NCBI GenBank assembly: GCA_020630015.1 | Contig: JAHDCF010000007.1 | Span: 38,337 to 102,336 of the forward strand | Direction of reading: 5' to 3' | Source of the DNA: Planktomarina sp. | Lineage (GTDB): Bacteria > Pseudomonadota > Alphaproteobacteria > Rhodobacterales > Rhodobacteraceae | DNA length: 64,000 nucleotides | Shown here: piece by piece, positions 50,798-61,267 of the stretch | Layout: each line of letters starts with the position of its first letter | Numbering within the stretch: the first letter of the stretch is position 1 | Translations under genes and position numbers: made by a program | Notes under the pieces: model-generated | The model's database searches: none | Seen by the model: only the letters and a program-made list of their open reading frames with translations | Told to the model about the DNA's origin: nothing

Positions 50798-51679
50798 GTT
50801 CGCGTAAGCCAAATCCTTTATGGTTTCATGCCGGGGCAATTCGGCACGGGCCACCGTGGTGAAATCCGTCATTTCAAAACCGGGAAGATGATCAAAGAAA
50901 GCACTGCCATTCAAGTGGTGGGGGTGGCTGTAAAGATATCGCATTTCTGAAAATTCTTTCGCCAACTCCCAAAATGGTGCGGTCATTTTCATCATCCACC
51001 ACGGGAAATTTGCCACACGCATCGGCCCCATATCCCGTTCCAATTCTGACTTCAGATCAGCGATTGAAAAGCTGTGACCGGGAAAACAGATGTCTGCATA
51101 TTTGGGCAAGCTGTTCCCTTCGGTCAATTCAACAACGGCGCGTGCCCAATCGGGCAGATACGCAAAAGCATGGGGGCAATCCATGGGGCCCAGTGTGGTG
51201 ATTTTACCCTTATGAACCTCTTTCAAGATAACCTTGCCAATGACGTTGGCCGGCCCATCCGAGGCCACGAAATCACCCGCGCGCAAAATCAGAATAGGAA
51301 TGTCAGCCTCGCGATACATCCGTTCGATATCAACCCGTATCTTTCCCTTTTCGCTGCAAGGTGTGTGGGGGGTGCGATCCGACCACGGGGCAGGCTGGGT
51401 GCCAAAGTTGTAAACATTCCCTGGCAACACCACGCGGGCTCCAGATATCTTTGCGGCCGCGATCACCTGCTGTGTGATCTCAGGCAGAATGCCAGCCCAA
51501 TTATGGTAATTCGGGGGGTTCCATGCGTTTACGATCACATCTACGCCCATGGCCGCTTGGGTTAAGGAATTGGATTTGCGATCGTATCTGCGCACGATCC
51601 ATCCTGCCGTTTCAAAGGCCTGTGCGGCGTGGCGGCCGGCGTTTCCAGTTGCGCCCAGAATAAGTGCTGTCTTTGTCAT
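50792..51679 (-). CDS. NAD-dependent epimerase/dehydratase-family protein
   Basis: A 295-residue short-chain (extended or atypical) Rossmann protein. ALILGATGNAGRHAAQAFE (about 4-22) is the GxxGxxG NAD(P) motif. The classic YxxxK is not clear; after NVYNFGTQPAPWSDRTPHTP the expected Lys position reads EKGKIRVDIE, so the site may be atypical (Tyr in VYNFG). The substrate is unknown. ATG 51679 is used because the upstream frame is AT-rich and non-coding in character. Divergent from a LysR regulator with an AT-rich 88-bp spacer, so probably its target. The stop codon lies at the edge of repeat element B. Confidence 0.82.
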   Translation of the reverse strand: MTKTALILGATGNAGRHAAQAFETAGWIVRRYDRKSNSLTQAAMGVDVIVNAWNPPNYHNWAGILPEITQQVIAAAKISGARVVLPGNVYNFGTQPAPWSDRTPHTPCSEKGKIRVDIERMYREADIPILILRAGDFVASDGPANVIGKVILKEVHKGKITTLGPMDCPHAFAYLPDWARAVVELTEGNSLPKYADICFPGHSFSIADLKSELERDMGPMRVANFPWWMMKMTAPFWELAKEFSEMRYLYSHPHHLNGSAFFDHLPGFEMTDFTTVARAELPRHETIKDLAYANA

Positions 51680-51718
51680 GTGTTCGTCCTTCGATTGATT
51701 GCAAAAACAATCTATAAA

Positions 51719-51772
51719 TTCAAAAATGAAGGATATATGGCTAATATAGAACTTTAGGATTTCAAAAATGAA
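51719..51772. promoter_or_regulatory. Duplicated TTCAAAAATGAA in divergent LysR promoter
   Basis: TTCAAAAATGAA occurs at 51719-51730 and again at 51761-51772, 42 bp apart (four helical turns). Each copy is itself an imperfect palindrome with TTC..GAA ends. The second copy includes the LysR start codon at 51768. Two-site control of a divergent target gene and self is typical of LysR regulators, so these are candidate operators. Confidence 0.5.
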
Positions 51773-52664
51773 TAATAGAGTCGATTGGTCCTTGATCGAA
51801 GTTTTCTTGGCTGTGGTGGATGAGGGCAGCTTTCTGGCGGCGGCAGAAAAACTGCAGCAAAGCCAACCCACGCTGGGGCGCCACATCACGGCGCTTGAAG
51901 AAAGTTTGGGTCAAATCCTGTTTGTAAGGGGGCGAACGGGGGCCTTGCCCACAGCGGCGGCAGAGGCTCTTTTGCCCCATGCCCGTGCGATGAAAGCGGC
52001 GGCCCAAAACCTGACACTATCCGTGGATGGTCAAACAGATCGATTGGAGGGGGTGGTGCGCGTCACCGCATCCGAAGTTGTTTCAACTTATGTCTTGCCC
52101 GAAATCTTGGGCAGCTTTCTAAAGTCACATCCCAAGATTGAGGTCGAATTGGTGGCCAGCAATTCCAGCGCCAACCTTTTGCAACGCGAGGCAGACATTG
52201 CCGTGCGGATGACGGCTCCTGATCAATTGGATGTTGTGTCGCGCAAAATCGGAGAATTGCGGATCGGTTTGTTTGCCCATGAAACCTACTTGGCAAATGC
52301 ACCGGGGTTTGCAGGGTTTGAAGATATCAAAAACCACATCGTATTGGGGTATGACCGATCGGACCTCATGGTGCGATCTTTGAACGCTTTGGGGGTTCCC
52401 GCGCGCAATCGGGATTTCCGGTTGCGATCAGATGATCAATCATTGCACCTTGAATATTTGAGGCGCGGCGTCGGTGTGGTGGCCACGCAAGTTAAAATCG
52501 CCCAGATGATCCCCGGCATTGTACATATCATGCCCGATCTGCCTTTGCCGAAGTTGCCCATGCATTTGTTAATGCACAGCGCCCTGCGCCGGGCCGCACC
52601 TGTTCGCGCGCTCTATGATCATTTAGGGGATGGTTTGACCCGATGGGTCAAGGAGGGGGGTTAA
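51768..52664 (+). CDS. LysR-family transcription regulator
   Basis: A 298-residue LTTR. The N-terminal winged helix (about 5-65) contains [20 protein letters not shown] and [20 protein letters not shown], and the rest is a periplasmic-binding-protein-like effector domain (about 90-290) with [20 protein letters not shown]. The effector is unknown. It is divergent from an epimerase-like gene and likely controls it through the repeats at 51719-51772. The start overlaps the second repeat. The gene's 3' end overlaps the convergent gatB by 4 bp. Confidence 0.92.
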   Translation: MNNRVDWSLIEVFLAVVDEGSFLAAAEKLQQSQPTLGRHITALEESLGQILFVRGRTGALPTAAAEALLPHARAMKAAAQNLTLSVDGQTDRLEGVVRVTASEVVSTYVLPEILGSFLKSHPKIEVELVASNSSANLLQREADIAVRMTAPDQLDVVSRKIGELRIGLFAHETYLANAPGFAGFEDIKNHIVLGYDRSDLMVRSLNALGVPARNRDFRLRSDDQSLHLEYLRRGVGVVATQVKIAQMIPGIVHIMPDLPLPKLPMHLLMHSALRRAAPVRALYDHLGDGLTRWVKEGG

Positions 52665-54178
52665 CCCCCCAACTTTTTCGCCACCAATTCGTTGACTGCC
52701 TTTGGGTTGGCTTTGCCGCCTGTGGCCTTCATCACCTGACCCACGAACCAACCCGCAAGTTTGGGGTTTTCTTTGGCTTTTTCAACCTGCGCCGGGTTAT
52801 CAGCGATCACTTGATCCAAGGCGGCCTCAATCGCGCCGGTGTCTGTCACCTGCTTCATGCCGCGATCTTCGACGATCTGGGCAGGATCACCACCTTCGGT
52901 ATAGGCGATTTCAAAAACATCTTTTGCGATCTTGCCGCTGATATCGCCTTTGGCAATCAAATCAATGATGCCACCCAGTTGATCTGCCGACATCGGGCTT
53001 TCGGTGATGTCTTTGTCATCTTTCTTCAGGCGCCCAAACAGATCGTTGATCACCCAGTTCGCCGCTGCTTTGCCATCACGCCCATTCGCCACGGCCTCAA
53101 AATAGCTGGCGTTGTCGGTGTCTGCTGTCAAAACACTTGCGTCGTAATCTGATAGGCCGAAATCATTGATAAAACGAGATTTTTTGGCATCTGGCAGTTC
53201 GGGCAGGTCTTTGGAAATCTCATCAACCCAGTCTTGTTCGATCTCAAGCGGCAGAAGGTCAGGGCATGGGAAGTACCGGTAATCATGCGCCTCTTCTTTG
53301 GACCGCATCGAACGCGTTTCGTTTTTGTCCGCGTCGTACAGGCGGGTTTCCTGATCAATCTCACCACCGTCTTCCAAAATGGCGATTTGGCGACGGGCTT
53401 CATAATCAATGGCGGCTTGAATGAACCGCATTGAGTTCATGTTTTTGATTTCGCACCGTGTACCCAGATGGCTGAAATCCTGCGTTTCCTGATATTTTTC
53501 ATATTGGCCGGGTTTGCAGACCGAAACGTTCACATCGGCCCGAAGGTTGCCGTTTTGCATATTGCCGTCGCACGTGCCCAGATATCGCATAATCTGACGC
53601 AGTTTGGTGACATAGGCGGCGGCCTCTTCCGGCCCGCGAATATCTGGGCGGGACACGATTTCCATCAACGCCACGCCCGTGCGGTTCAGGTCCACGAAGC
53701 TCATGTTCGGGTCCATGTCATGCACGGATTTGCCGGCGTCTTGTTCAAGGTGGATGCGTTCGATGCGCACCACGCGTGCGGTGCCATCGCCCATTTCAAC
53801 CAGAACTTCACCTTCGCCCACAATCGGGTGGTACAGCTGGCTGATCTGATAGCCCTGCGGAAGATCAGGATAGAAATAGTTTTTGCGGTCAAAGGCCGAA
53901 AACAGGTTGATCTCAGCCTTCAAACCCAACCCCGTGCGCACGGCTTGCGCCACACATTCTTCGTTGATCACTGGCAACATGCCCGGCATGCCTGCATCAA
54001 CAAACGCCACATTTGCATTCGGTTCTGCACCAAACGCGGTAGAGGCGCCTGAAAACAGCTTTGCATTGCTGCTGACTTGGGCGTGAACTTCCATTCCGAT
54101 CACAAGTTCCCAATCTGATTTTGCACCCGCGATAACCTTGGGTTTTGGGGTTTCAAATGTCAGGTCCAGCATTTCCAT
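52661..54178 (-). CDS. gatB: Aspartyl/glutamyl-tRNA(Asn/Gln) amidotransferase subunit B
   Basis: A 505-residue subunit of GatCAB, which converts Glu-tRNA(Gln) or Asp-tRNA(Asn) to the cognate amide form. [20 protein letters not shown] (about 30-49), the phosphotransfer pocket region [32 protein letters not shown] and the C-terminal tail/YqeY domain (about 400-505) are present in family order. gatA and gatC are not adjacent. ATG 54178 ([10 protein letters not shown]) follows GCGGAT; ATG 54172 is nearly as good. The long upstream frame is rejected as non-family sequence. Confidence 0.95.
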   Translation of the reverse strand: MEMLDLTFETPKPKVIAGAKSDWELVIGMEVHAQVSSNAKLFSGASTAFGAEPNANVAFVDAGMPGMLPVINEECVAQAVRTGLGLKAEINLFSAFDRKNYFYPDLPQGYQISQLYHPIVGEGEVLVEMGDGTARVVRIERIHLEQDAGKSVHDMDPNMSFVDLNRTGVALMEIVSRPDIRGPEEAAAYVTKLRQIMRYLGTCDGNMQNGNLRADVNVSVCKPGQYEKYQETQDFSHLGTRCEIKNMNSMRFIQAAIDYEARRQIAILEDGGEIDQETRLYDADKNETRSMRSKEEAHDYRYFPCPDLLPLEIEQDWVDEISKDLPELPDAKKSRFINDFGLSDYDASVLTADTDNASYFEAVANGRDGKAAANWVINDLFGRLKKDDKDITESPMSADQLGGIIDLIAKGDISGKIAKDVFEIAYTEGGDPAQIVEDRGMKQVTDTGAIEAALDQVIADNPAQVEKAKENPKLAGWFVGQVMKATGGKANPKAVNELVAKKLGG

Positions 54179-54250
54179 CACATCCGCGTTAAAGTGGTTT
54201 GGGGGGTGTTTTAGGGGCAAGTGAGCGCCGTCACAAGCGGCCATTTGCAC

Positions 54251-56794
54251 CTATCCCAAAAGGCGATCCAACATCTCTGACACATCGCGCGAAGCGCCCT
54301 TGCGATTGCGGGTTTTTTCCATGGCATCGCGCATCATCGCCTGCCTATCGGCATCATATCGCGCCCAGGTTTCAAAGACCGTGGACATTCGGGCCGCCAA
54401 TTGTGGGTTTAACGCATCAATCTTCATCAATTGTTGGGCATAAATTTCATAGCCAGACCCATCAAGTTGATGGAAGGCCGCGGGTGTCATGGCAAAACTG
54501 CCCAGCAATGCCCGCGCGCGGTTTGGATTTTTCAGGGTGAAATCCGGATGATCCAACAGGCGTGTAACACGCGACGCTGCCTCCGTTGGTTGGCCCGATG
54601 ACGCTTGGATCGCAAACCATTTGTCAATCACCAGCCGTTCATGGGCCCATTGATCGTAAAACTGCGCCAAGGCCGCGTCGCCTTGGCCTTCGCCCACAAG
54701 CAACGACAGGGGGGTTAACTGTTGGGTCATATTATTGGCGTTTAGAAACTGCTGCTGCGCCAATTTTCCGCCATCCAATTTGGTGATCAACGCCAAAGCG
54801 GCGTTGGCCAGCCCGCGTTTGCCGCAATCAAGTGCGGTTGGGCGATAGGGGCCGTCGATCTGATTGTCGGCATAGATTTTGGGCAAAACCTCTTGCCCCG
54901 CTGTGGCAAGGGCCATCCGATACTGTTCAGAAACCTGATAAATCTGAACCGGATCTGGCATATGCCCCGCATCATGAATGACTTGTGCCAAATAATCTTG
55001 GGCGGGCCGCCCCATGAATTGTTCACGCAACGCCGGATCAAGGGTCGTGTCTGAAACCACGCTTAGCTTTGCTTGGATCACGCCTTGGTCTGGGGCAGCT
55101 CCGTTCAAGATCATATCCACCATCATTTGACGGTCGAGCAGGCGACCTGCCTCCCACCGGGTGAAGGGATCAGTGTCATGGGACAATAAGATCAGCCGAT
55201 CAGACTTGCTTTGCCCGCTTTGCAATATCACGGGCGCGGAAAATCCACGAAGGGCAGAAAGGATCGGTTTTTCTGACAACCCATCCACCGTAAAGGTCTC
55301 GCGATCTTTGGTGAATTCCAGAACCTGCGTTGGGTGCACCTCTTTTCCTTGGGGATCCAGCAGGCCAAAGGCAAAAGGGATCACCAAAGGATGTTTGTCG
55401 GTCTGTCCCGGCGTTGGGTCGGTGCTTTGTTCCAGCGTCAGGGAATATGTGCCGTTTTCAAAACTTTCTTTCACGGCCAGTTTTGGGGTGCCGGCTTGCG
55501 AATACCATGCCTTGAAATGCGAAAGATCGCGATCCGTGACATCTTCGAAAACCTGCAGCCAATCTTCGATGGTGCAGGCCTGCCCATCGTGGCGATTGAA
55601 ATACAAATCCAAAGCAGCCTTATACGCCGCATCGCCCACAAGGGTTTTTAACATGCGGATCAGCTCTGCCCCTTTTTCGTAAATCGTGGCGGTATAGAAA
55701 TTGTTGATTTCAACAAAGCTTTCGGGACGGACGGGATGGGCAAGGGGGCCGGCATCTTCGCGAAATTGCCGCCCGCGCAGGGCGGCCACATCATCAATCC
55801 GGCGCACAGGGGCAGAGCGCACATCAGCGCTGAATTGTTGGTCGCGGAAAACGGTTAAACCTTCTTTGAGGCTGAGCTGAAACCAATCGCGGCACGTGAT
55901 CCGATTGCCGGTCCAGTTGTGAAAATATTCATGGGCAATAATTGCCTCGATACGTTCGAAATTTGCATCAGTTGAGGTTTTATCACTGCATAATACCGCG
56001 CTGGAGTTGAAAATGTTCAATCCTTTGTTTTCCATTGCGCCCATATTGAAGTCGTCTACGGCGACGATATTGAAGATATCCAAGTCATATTCGCGGCCAT
56101 AAACACGTTCATCCCAATCCATGGATTTGATGAGGGATTCCATGGCGAAATCACATTTGTCTTGGTCGCCATCGCGCACATAAATGTTCAATTCAACATC
56201 GCGGCCCGACAGTGTTTTGAACGTGCCCGGATGGGCATGCAGATCACCGGCCACCAAGGCAAAAAGATAAGCGGGCTTGGGCCAAGGATCGCGCCATTCT
56301 GCCCATCCGTCACCGGCTTTCGTTGGGTTTCCGTTTGACAAAAGAACCGGCAAATCCCCTTCGATGCGCACATCAAAGGTGGCCATAACATCCGGTCGAT
56401 CGGGATAGAATGTGATGCGGCGGAACCCTTCAGCCTCACATTGGGTGCAATACATCCCGTTCGACATATAAAGCCCCGACAGGGCCGAATTCGCCTGGGG
56501 ATTGATTTCGACCTCTGCCTCCCAAGTGAAGGGGTGATCTGGCACCTCACATGTCAACAGATTGTCTTTGATTAACGGTGAAACGGGTGTTCCATCAATC
56601 TTGGCATCCAAAAGCGTTAATTCTTCGCCATGCAGGGTGAACGTTTGATCGCCACCGGATGGCGTAAACCGAATGACTGATCGTACCCGCGTTTTTGTGG
56701 GGTGCAGGTGAAACGTCAGATCCACATGATCCACAGTCCAACCAAAGGGGGTGTAATCTTTCAAAAAGATCGTCTGAGGGGCGCTGTCTTTCAT
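54251..56794 (-). CDS. pepN: Aminopeptidase N (PepN, M1 family)
   Basis: An 847-residue cytosolic zinc aminopeptidase. The exopeptidase motif is NMGAMENKGLNIF, zinc binding is HEYFHNWTGNRITCRDWFQL with the downstream Glu in LKEGLTVFRD, and the transition-state Tyr is in the middle. The N-terminal beta domain starts at VDHVDLTFHLHPTKTRVRS. Length fits PepN (about 850-880). ATG 56794 follows AAAGGACAAAAC; a longer frame up to 56869 has no ribosome-binding site. It is divergent from the photolyase gene (93 bp) and 72 bp upstream of gatB on the same strand. Confidence 0.95.
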   Translation of the reverse strand: MKDSAPQTIFLKDYTPFGWTVDHVDLTFHLHPTKTRVRSVIRFTPSGGDQTFTLHGEELTLLDAKIDGTPVSPLIKDNLLTCEVPDHPFTWEAEVEINPQANSALSGLYMSNGMYCTQCEAEGFRRITFYPDRPDVMATFDVRIEGDLPVLLSNGNPTKAGDGWAEWRDPWPKPAYLFALVAGDLHAHPGTFKTLSGRDVELNIYVRDGDQDKCDFAMESLIKSMDWDERVYGREYDLDIFNIVAVDDFNMGAMENKGLNIFNSSAVLCSDKTSTDANFERIEAIIAHEYFHNWTGNRITCRDWFQLSLKEGLTVFRDQQFSADVRSAPVRRIDDVAALRGRQFREDAGPLAHPVRPESFVEINNFYTATIYEKGAELIRMLKTLVGDAAYKAALDLYFNRHDGQACTIEDWLQVFEDVTDRDLSHFKAWYSQAGTPKLAVKESFENGTYSLTLEQSTDPTPGQTDKHPLVIPFAFGLLDPQGKEVHPTQVLEFTKDRETFTVDGLSEKPILSALRGFSAPVILQSGQSKSDRLILLSHDTDPFTRWEAGRLLDRQMMVDMILNGAAPDQGVIQAKLSVVSDTTLDPALREQFMGRPAQDYLAQVIHDAGHMPDPVQIYQVSEQYRMALATAGQEVLPKIYADNQIDGPYRPTALDCGKRGLANAALALITKLDGGKLAQQQFLNANNMTQQLTPLSLLVGEGQGDAALAQFYDQWAHERLVIDKWFAIQASSGQPTEAASRVTRLLDHPDFTLKNPNRARALLGSFAMTPAAFHQLDGSGYEIYAQQLMKIDALNPQLAARMSTVFETWARYDADRQAMMRDAMEKTRNRKGASRDVSEMLDRLLG

Positions 56795-56886
56795 GTTTTG
56801 TCCTTTGTGCTGTTGGCCCCAAAGTAGGCTTGCTAAAATCAGGGGCAAGCGCTTTCCTTTTTGGGCCACGGGCTTAGGTCTGGGTC

Positions 56887-58362
56887 ATGGCAATCTCTGT
56901 GGTGTGGTTCAAGCGGGATTTGCGTGTGGATGATCACGCGGCGTTGTGCGCGGGGGCGCAGCGCGGTAAGGTTATTCCGCTGTATATCGTTGAACCGGAA
57001 TATTGGCATTTGCCGGATACATCTGCCCGGCAATGGGAATTCACGCGGGAATCCGTGCAAGATTTGTCACTTCGGCTTGCCCAATTGGGCCAACCTTTGA
57101 TTGTGCGGGTGGGATCAGCTGTGCAAGTTTTATCCCAACTGCGCCGTGAAATCGCATTTGACGCGATCTTTTCCCATGAGGAAACCGGAAACGATTGGAC
57201 ATTCCAGCGTGACAAATGCGTGGCGCAATGGGCCGCCGCAGAAGGGGTGCAATGGGCAGAGTTCGCACAGGCCGGCATTGAACGGCGCAGCGTCGGGCGC
57301 AATGGATGGGCGTGCCGCCGAGATGCCTTTATGGCGCGTGCGCCATGGCCGGTGCCCAAAGGCCTTGCCCCACTGCATTTGGCCTCGGACAATGTGCCAG
57401 GCGCAGGCGATTTGGCCTTGGTCGCGGATCCATGCCCCGGTCGGCAAAAGGGTGGGCGTGCCGCCGCAGATGATCTGTTACACAGCTTTTTGCACAGACG
57501 TGGCCAAACCTATCGCAAGGATATGTCATCCCCCGTGGCGGGTGAATGGTCTTGTTCCCGATTGTCGCCCTATCTTGCCCTTGGCGTGGTGTCGCCACGC
57601 CATGTTCTTGCGGCCAGTTTTGATCGCAAGCGGCGGGAAAAAGGTGCTGGAACAAATTGGTCGAAATCATTGAAATCATTTGATTCACGATTGGCGTGGC
57701 GTGACCATTTTATACAAAAATTGGAAGATCAGCCGAGCATAGAAACCAAACATCTGCACCCCAGTTTTGCGGGGCTGCGTGGGTGTGATGATGCCTTGTT
57801 GCAGGCCTGGTCAGATGGGCAAACGGGTGTGCCTTTTGTAGATGCCTGCATGCGCTATTTGACCCATACGGGGTGGCTTAACTTTCGCATGCGATCCATG
57901 TTGATGGCTTTTGCCTGTTATCATCTGTGGATGGATTGGCGCGATCCCGGTTTGATTTTGGCGCGGCGGTTCACCGATTATGAACCGGGTATTCATTGGT
58001 CACAGGTGCAGATGCAGGCAGGAACCACAGGGATCAATACCATCCGAATTTATAACCCCATCAAACAAGGGCAAGATCAAGATCCCACAGGGGAATTCAC
58101 ACGTAAATGGGTGCCGGAACTGGATGGGATTGCCCCCGAATTTTTGCAAGATCCGTGGCGGCGTGGGGGGTGGCCGGGGTATCCCGCACCAGTGGTGGAT
58201 GTCGCCGCCGCCGCCAGTTTTGCGCGAAAAACCATGTGGGGCCTGCGAAAAGACGCTCAATTTCGGGAGCGTTCCAAAGGGATTGTTGCAAAACACGCCA
58301 GTCGGAAACGACCCCGGGGCGCACCGGCCAAGGCAAATCGCCAGTTAAGATTGGACCTGTAA
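56887..58362 (+). CDS. Cryptochrome/photolyase-family FAD protein
   Basis: A 491-residue flavoprotein. [16 protein letters not shown] (about 5-20) opens the alpha/beta antenna domain, and the helical FAD domain includes [36 protein letters not shown] (about 320-340), [20 protein letters not shown] and [20 protein letters not shown], conserved photolyase elements. It most likely repairs cyclobutane dimers with blue light; a signalling cryptochrome role is possible, since short bacterial relatives exist. The tail is basic. ATG 56887. The stop overlaps by one base the DUF2256 start, an association seen widely. Confidence 0.9.
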   Translation: MAISVVWFKRDLRVDDHAALCAGAQRGKVIPLYIVEPEYWHLPDTSARQWEFTRESVQDLSLRLAQLGQPLIVRVGSAVQVLSQLRREIAFDAIFSHEETGNDWTFQRDKCVAQWAAAEGVQWAEFAQAGIERRSVGRNGWACRRDAFMARAPWPVPKGLAPLHLASDNVPGAGDLALVADPCPGRQKGGRAAADDLLHSFLHRRGQTYRKDMSSPVAGEWSCSRLSPYLALGVVSPRHVLAASFDRKRREKGAGTNWSKSLKSFDSRLAWRDHFIQKLEDQPSIETKHLHPSFAGLRGCDDALLQAWSDGQTGVPFVDACMRYLTHTGWLNFRMRSMLMAFACYHLWMDWRDPGLILARRFTDYEPGIHWSQVQMQAGTTGINTIRIYNPIKQGQDQDPTGEFTRKWVPELDGIAPEFLQDPWRRGGWPGYPAPVVDVAAAASFARKTMWGLRKDAQFRERSKGIVAKHASRKRPRGAPAKANRQLRLDL

Positions 58363-58526
58363 TGGCCCGTCGCATTCGAAAATCTGACCTGCCACAAAAG
58401 ACCTGCGCCACCTGTGGTCGGCCATTTTTTTGGCGGAAAAAGTGGGAAAAGGTTTGGGAAAACGTGAAATATTGCAGTTCCCGTTGCCAACGCGAACGAA
58501 AGTTCACTAAAGGAAAACTGGTCTGA
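58362..58526 (+). CDS. DUF2256 small zinc-ribbon-like protein
   Basis: A 54-residue Cys-rich protein: [20 protein letters not shown] followed by VKYCSSRC, giving CxxC and CxxxC pairs (Cys 14, 17, 37/38 region) for one zinc. This is the DUF2256 signature, often fused or adjacent to cryptochrome/photolyase genes. Function is unknown; a nucleic-acid or partner-binding accessory for the photolyase is conceivable. ATG 58362 shares its first base with the photolyase TAA, so the two are translationally coupled. It is too short for many gene finders. Confidence 0.88.
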   Translation: MARRIRKSDLPQKTCATCGRPFFWRKKWEKVWENVKYCSSRCQRERKFTKGKLV

Positions 58527-58605
58527 AAGCATAACCAATCTCGCTTGTGGGGATAAGATTCCTTGCGTAAACAACGGTGTGCGATGGAATACCGAAGGGG
58601 GCATC

Positions 58606-60750
58606 ATGACAAATCGTAAAGAAGTTTCGGGTCTGAATGTGGATGAGGTGTTGTTTAACTTCATCGAAACGCAAGCATTGCCCGGCACCGGAATTGAGCC
58701 AGCAGACTTTTGGGATGGGCTTAGCGGTCTGTTGAAGGACTTTACACCCAAAAACCGGGCCCTTTTGGAAAAGCGTGATGCCATCCAAAAACAAATTGAT
58801 GACTGGCACATCGCACATCGCGATCAGGCCCATGATCGTGACGAATATACAAAGTTTCTGACCGATATCGGGTATTTGGTGCCAAATGGGGATGATTTTG
58901 AGATTACCACGCAAAACGTTGATCCAGAAATTGCCAAAGTGCCAGGCCCGCAATTGGTGGTGCCCATCACCAATGCACGTTTTGCACTGAACGCCGCGAA
59001 CGCCCGTTGGGGCAGCCTTTACGACGCATTTTATGGCACGGATGCCATGGGCAAATTGCCACCCAAAGGCGGGTATGACCGTGGCCACGGCAGCCGCGTT
59101 GTGGCCCGGACGCGTGTGTTTTTGGATCAAAGTTTTCCCATCGCGGGGGGCAGCCACGCAGATGTGTCACGCTATCACGTCGATGATGGTGCCTTGCTGA
59201 TCGATGATATGCCTTTGGAAAGCCCAGAGAAGTTCGTGGGCTATACAGGAAACCCAAAGGCACCAGACACAATTATGATGAAAAACAACGGCTTACATGT
59301 CGAACTTGTTTTTGATCGTGCACACCCAATTGGCAGCCGTGATCAGGCGTTGCTGGCCGATGTCCGCCTTGAAAGCGCAATGACAGCCATCATGGATTGC
59401 GAAGATTCTGTGGCTTGTGTGGATGGTGAAGATAAGACTTTGGCCTACACCAACTGGCTGGGTCTGATGAAAGGCGATTTGGAAAGCAGCTTTGAAAAAG
59501 GCGGCAAAACCATGACACGGCGCCTGAACCCTGATTTGGACTATAAAGCGCCCGATGGAACGCCCTTTGTCATGAAGGGGCGGGCTTTGCTTTGGGTGCG
59601 CAACGTTGGCCATTTGATGACAAACCCGGCCATATTGGACGCCGAAGGCAACGAAGTTTTCGAAGGCTTGATGGATGGTTTGGTCACGACAATGATCGCC
59701 ATGCATGATTTGCAACGCGACAGCGGCAATTCGGTGCACGGATCGGTGTATATCGTGAAGCCCAAAATGCACGGCCCCGAAGAGGTTGCCTTTACCAATG
59801 AATTGTTCGCCCGTGTCGAAGATATTCTGGGCCTTCCAAAGGACACAATCAAAGTTGGCATCATGGATGAGGAACGCCGCACAACGGTGAACCTGAAGGA
59901 ATGCATCCGCGCCGCCCAAAGCCGTGTTGCCTTTATCAACACAGGGTTCTTGGATCGCACTGGGGATGAAATCCACACCTCGATGGAGGCTGGCCCTTTC
60001 AGCCGCAAAGATTTTATCAAAAAGAAAACTTGGATCGGTGCGTATGAAGATCAAAACGTATCGGTTGGGTTGGAATGCGGGTTTTCTGGCAAAGCCCAGA
60101 TCGGCAAGGGCATGTGGGCCATGCCTGACATGATGGCAGCCATGATCGAACAAAAGATCGGCCACCCCAAGTCAGGTGCCAACTGCGCATGGGTGCCAAG
60201 CCCTACAGCCGCGACCCTGCATGCGTTGCATTATCATATGGTGGATGTCATGGCCGTTCAGGCCAAAATGCGCGCCGGGGCAGGTGGGTCATACACCCAA
60301 TCGATCTTGGACATCCCATTGGCGGCCTTCCGCAGATGGACACCCGATCAAATCCAGAAAGAGGTGGATAACAACGCCCAAGGGATTTTGGGGTATGTGG
60401 TCCGTTGGATTGACCAAGGTGTGGGCTGTTCCAAAGTGCCGGACATCAACAATATTGGCTTGATGGAAGATCGCGCAACGTGCCGCATCTCCTCACAGGC
60501 TTTGGCGAATTGGCTGCATCACGGTGTGGTCACCAAAGATCAGGTCCAAGCCTCGCTTCAAAAGATGGCAGCGGTGGTTGACGACCAAAACGCTGGCGAT
60601 CCACTTTATGTGCCAATGGCCCCAAGTTTTGAAGGGGTAGCCTTTCAAGCGGCCTGCGATTTGGTATTTAAAGGTAAGGAACAACCATCCGGATATACCG
60701 AACCCGTTTTGCATCAACGTCGTATCGAAAAGAAAGCGTTGTCCCAGTAA
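58606..60750 (+). CDS. glcB: Malate synthase G
   Basis: A 714-residue TIM-barrel enzyme that condenses glyoxylate with acetyl-CoA to malate, in the glyoxylate bypass or glycolate use. Landmarks: [20 protein letters not shown] (about 263-282; catalytic Glu/Asp region), [54 protein letters not shown] and [20 protein letters not shown]. It is the single-chain G isoform rather than A. ATG 58606 ([19 protein letters not shown]) follows GAAGGGGGC. A GlcG-like gene follows at 31 bp, consistent with a glc-type unit. No isocitrate lyase in the window. Confidence 0.96.
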   Translation: MTNRKEVSGLNVDEVLFNFIETQALPGTGIEPADFWDGLSGLLKDFTPKNRALLEKRDAIQKQIDDWHIAHRDQAHDRDEYTKFLTDIGYLVPNGDDFEITTQNVDPEIAKVPGPQLVVPITNARFALNAANARWGSLYDAFYGTDAMGKLPPKGGYDRGHGSRVVARTRVFLDQSFPIAGGSHADVSRYHVDDGALLIDDMPLESPEKFVGYTGNPKAPDTIMMKNNGLHVELVFDRAHPIGSRDQALLADVRLESAMTAIMDCEDSVACVDGEDKTLAYTNWLGLMKGDLESSFEKGGKTMTRRLNPDLDYKAPDGTPFVMKGRALLWVRNVGHLMTNPAILDAEGNEVFEGLMDGLVTTMIAMHDLQRDSGNSVHGSVYIVKPKMHGPEEVAFTNELFARVEDILGLPKDTIKVGIMDEERRTTVNLKECIRAAQSRVAFINTGFLDRTGDEIHTSMEAGPFSRKDFIKKKTWIGAYEDQNVSVGLECGFSGKAQIGKGMWAMPDMMAAMIEQKIGHPKSGANCAWVPSPTAATLHALHYHMVDVMAVQAKMRAGAGGSYTQSILDIPLAAFRRWTPDQIQKEVDNNAQGILGYVVRWIDQGVGCSKVPDINNIGLMEDRATCRISSQALANWLHHGVVTKDQVQASLQKMAAVVDDQNAGDPLYVPMAPSFEGVAFQAACDLVFKGKEQPSGYTEPVLHQRRIEKKALSQ

Positions 60751-60781
60751 ATTTGACTGACTGAAAGTGAAGGTGCCAAAA

Positions 60782-61210
60782 ATGGCGAATATCAACCTAA
60801 GAAAAGCGAAATCCATCATCAAAGCCGCAATGGCCAAAGGCACAGAGATGTCTTTGAAACCATTGTCAGTGGTTGTGTTGGATGCAGGCGGCCATGTTGT
60901 GGCGTTTGAACGGGCCGATGGGGCATCCCCGGGGCGTTTTGCGATTGCGCATGGCAAGGCCTATGGCGCGGTGATGCTGGGTATGCCCGGATCTGCGCAA
61001 ATGGCACGCGCGGAACAGCAAGCTTATTTCATGGATGCGGTGAATGGCCTGTTTGGTGGGCAAACTGTGCCCGTGCCCGGTGGCATTTTGGTGCGCGACA
61101 AAAAAGGTGACGTGATTGGTGCCGTGGGTGTGACGGGCGATACATCTGACAATGATGCCGCTGCCGGTGTCGCAGGTGTTGAAGCCGCCGGTCTGACCGC
61201 CGACGCCTGA
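60782..61210 (+). CDS. GlcG/HbpS-like small haem-degrading-family protein
   Basis: A 142-residue protein with the GlcG/HbpS (DUF336) fold: helix ANINLRKAKSIIKAAMAKG, the VVVLDAGGHVVAFERADGAS strand-turn (about 30-49), HGKAYGAVMLGMPGSAQMAR and the C-terminal VTGDTSDNDAAAGVAGVEAA helix. Family members bind haem or act as small adaptor proteins; GlcG's role in glycolate use is unknown. ATG 60782 follows GTGAAGGTG. It is probably cotranscribed with malate synthase G. Confidence 0.87.
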   Translation: MANINLRKAKSIIKAAMAKGTEMSLKPLSVVVLDAGGHVVAFERADGASPGRFAIAHGKAYGAVMLGMPGSAQMARAEQQAYFMDAVNGLFGGQTVPVPGGILVRDKKGDVIGAVGVTGDTSDNDAAAGVAGVEAAGLTADA

Positions 61211-61267
61211 TCTTTTCACTTTCAAAAAAAAAAGCTATGGGGTGCGGCCAACAAAAGGAAGTATCCC

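Noticed and set aside
59293..60165. 290-codon open frame antisense to malate synthase
   Set aside because: Mirrors a highly conserved sense gene; no recognisable domain and no start signal.
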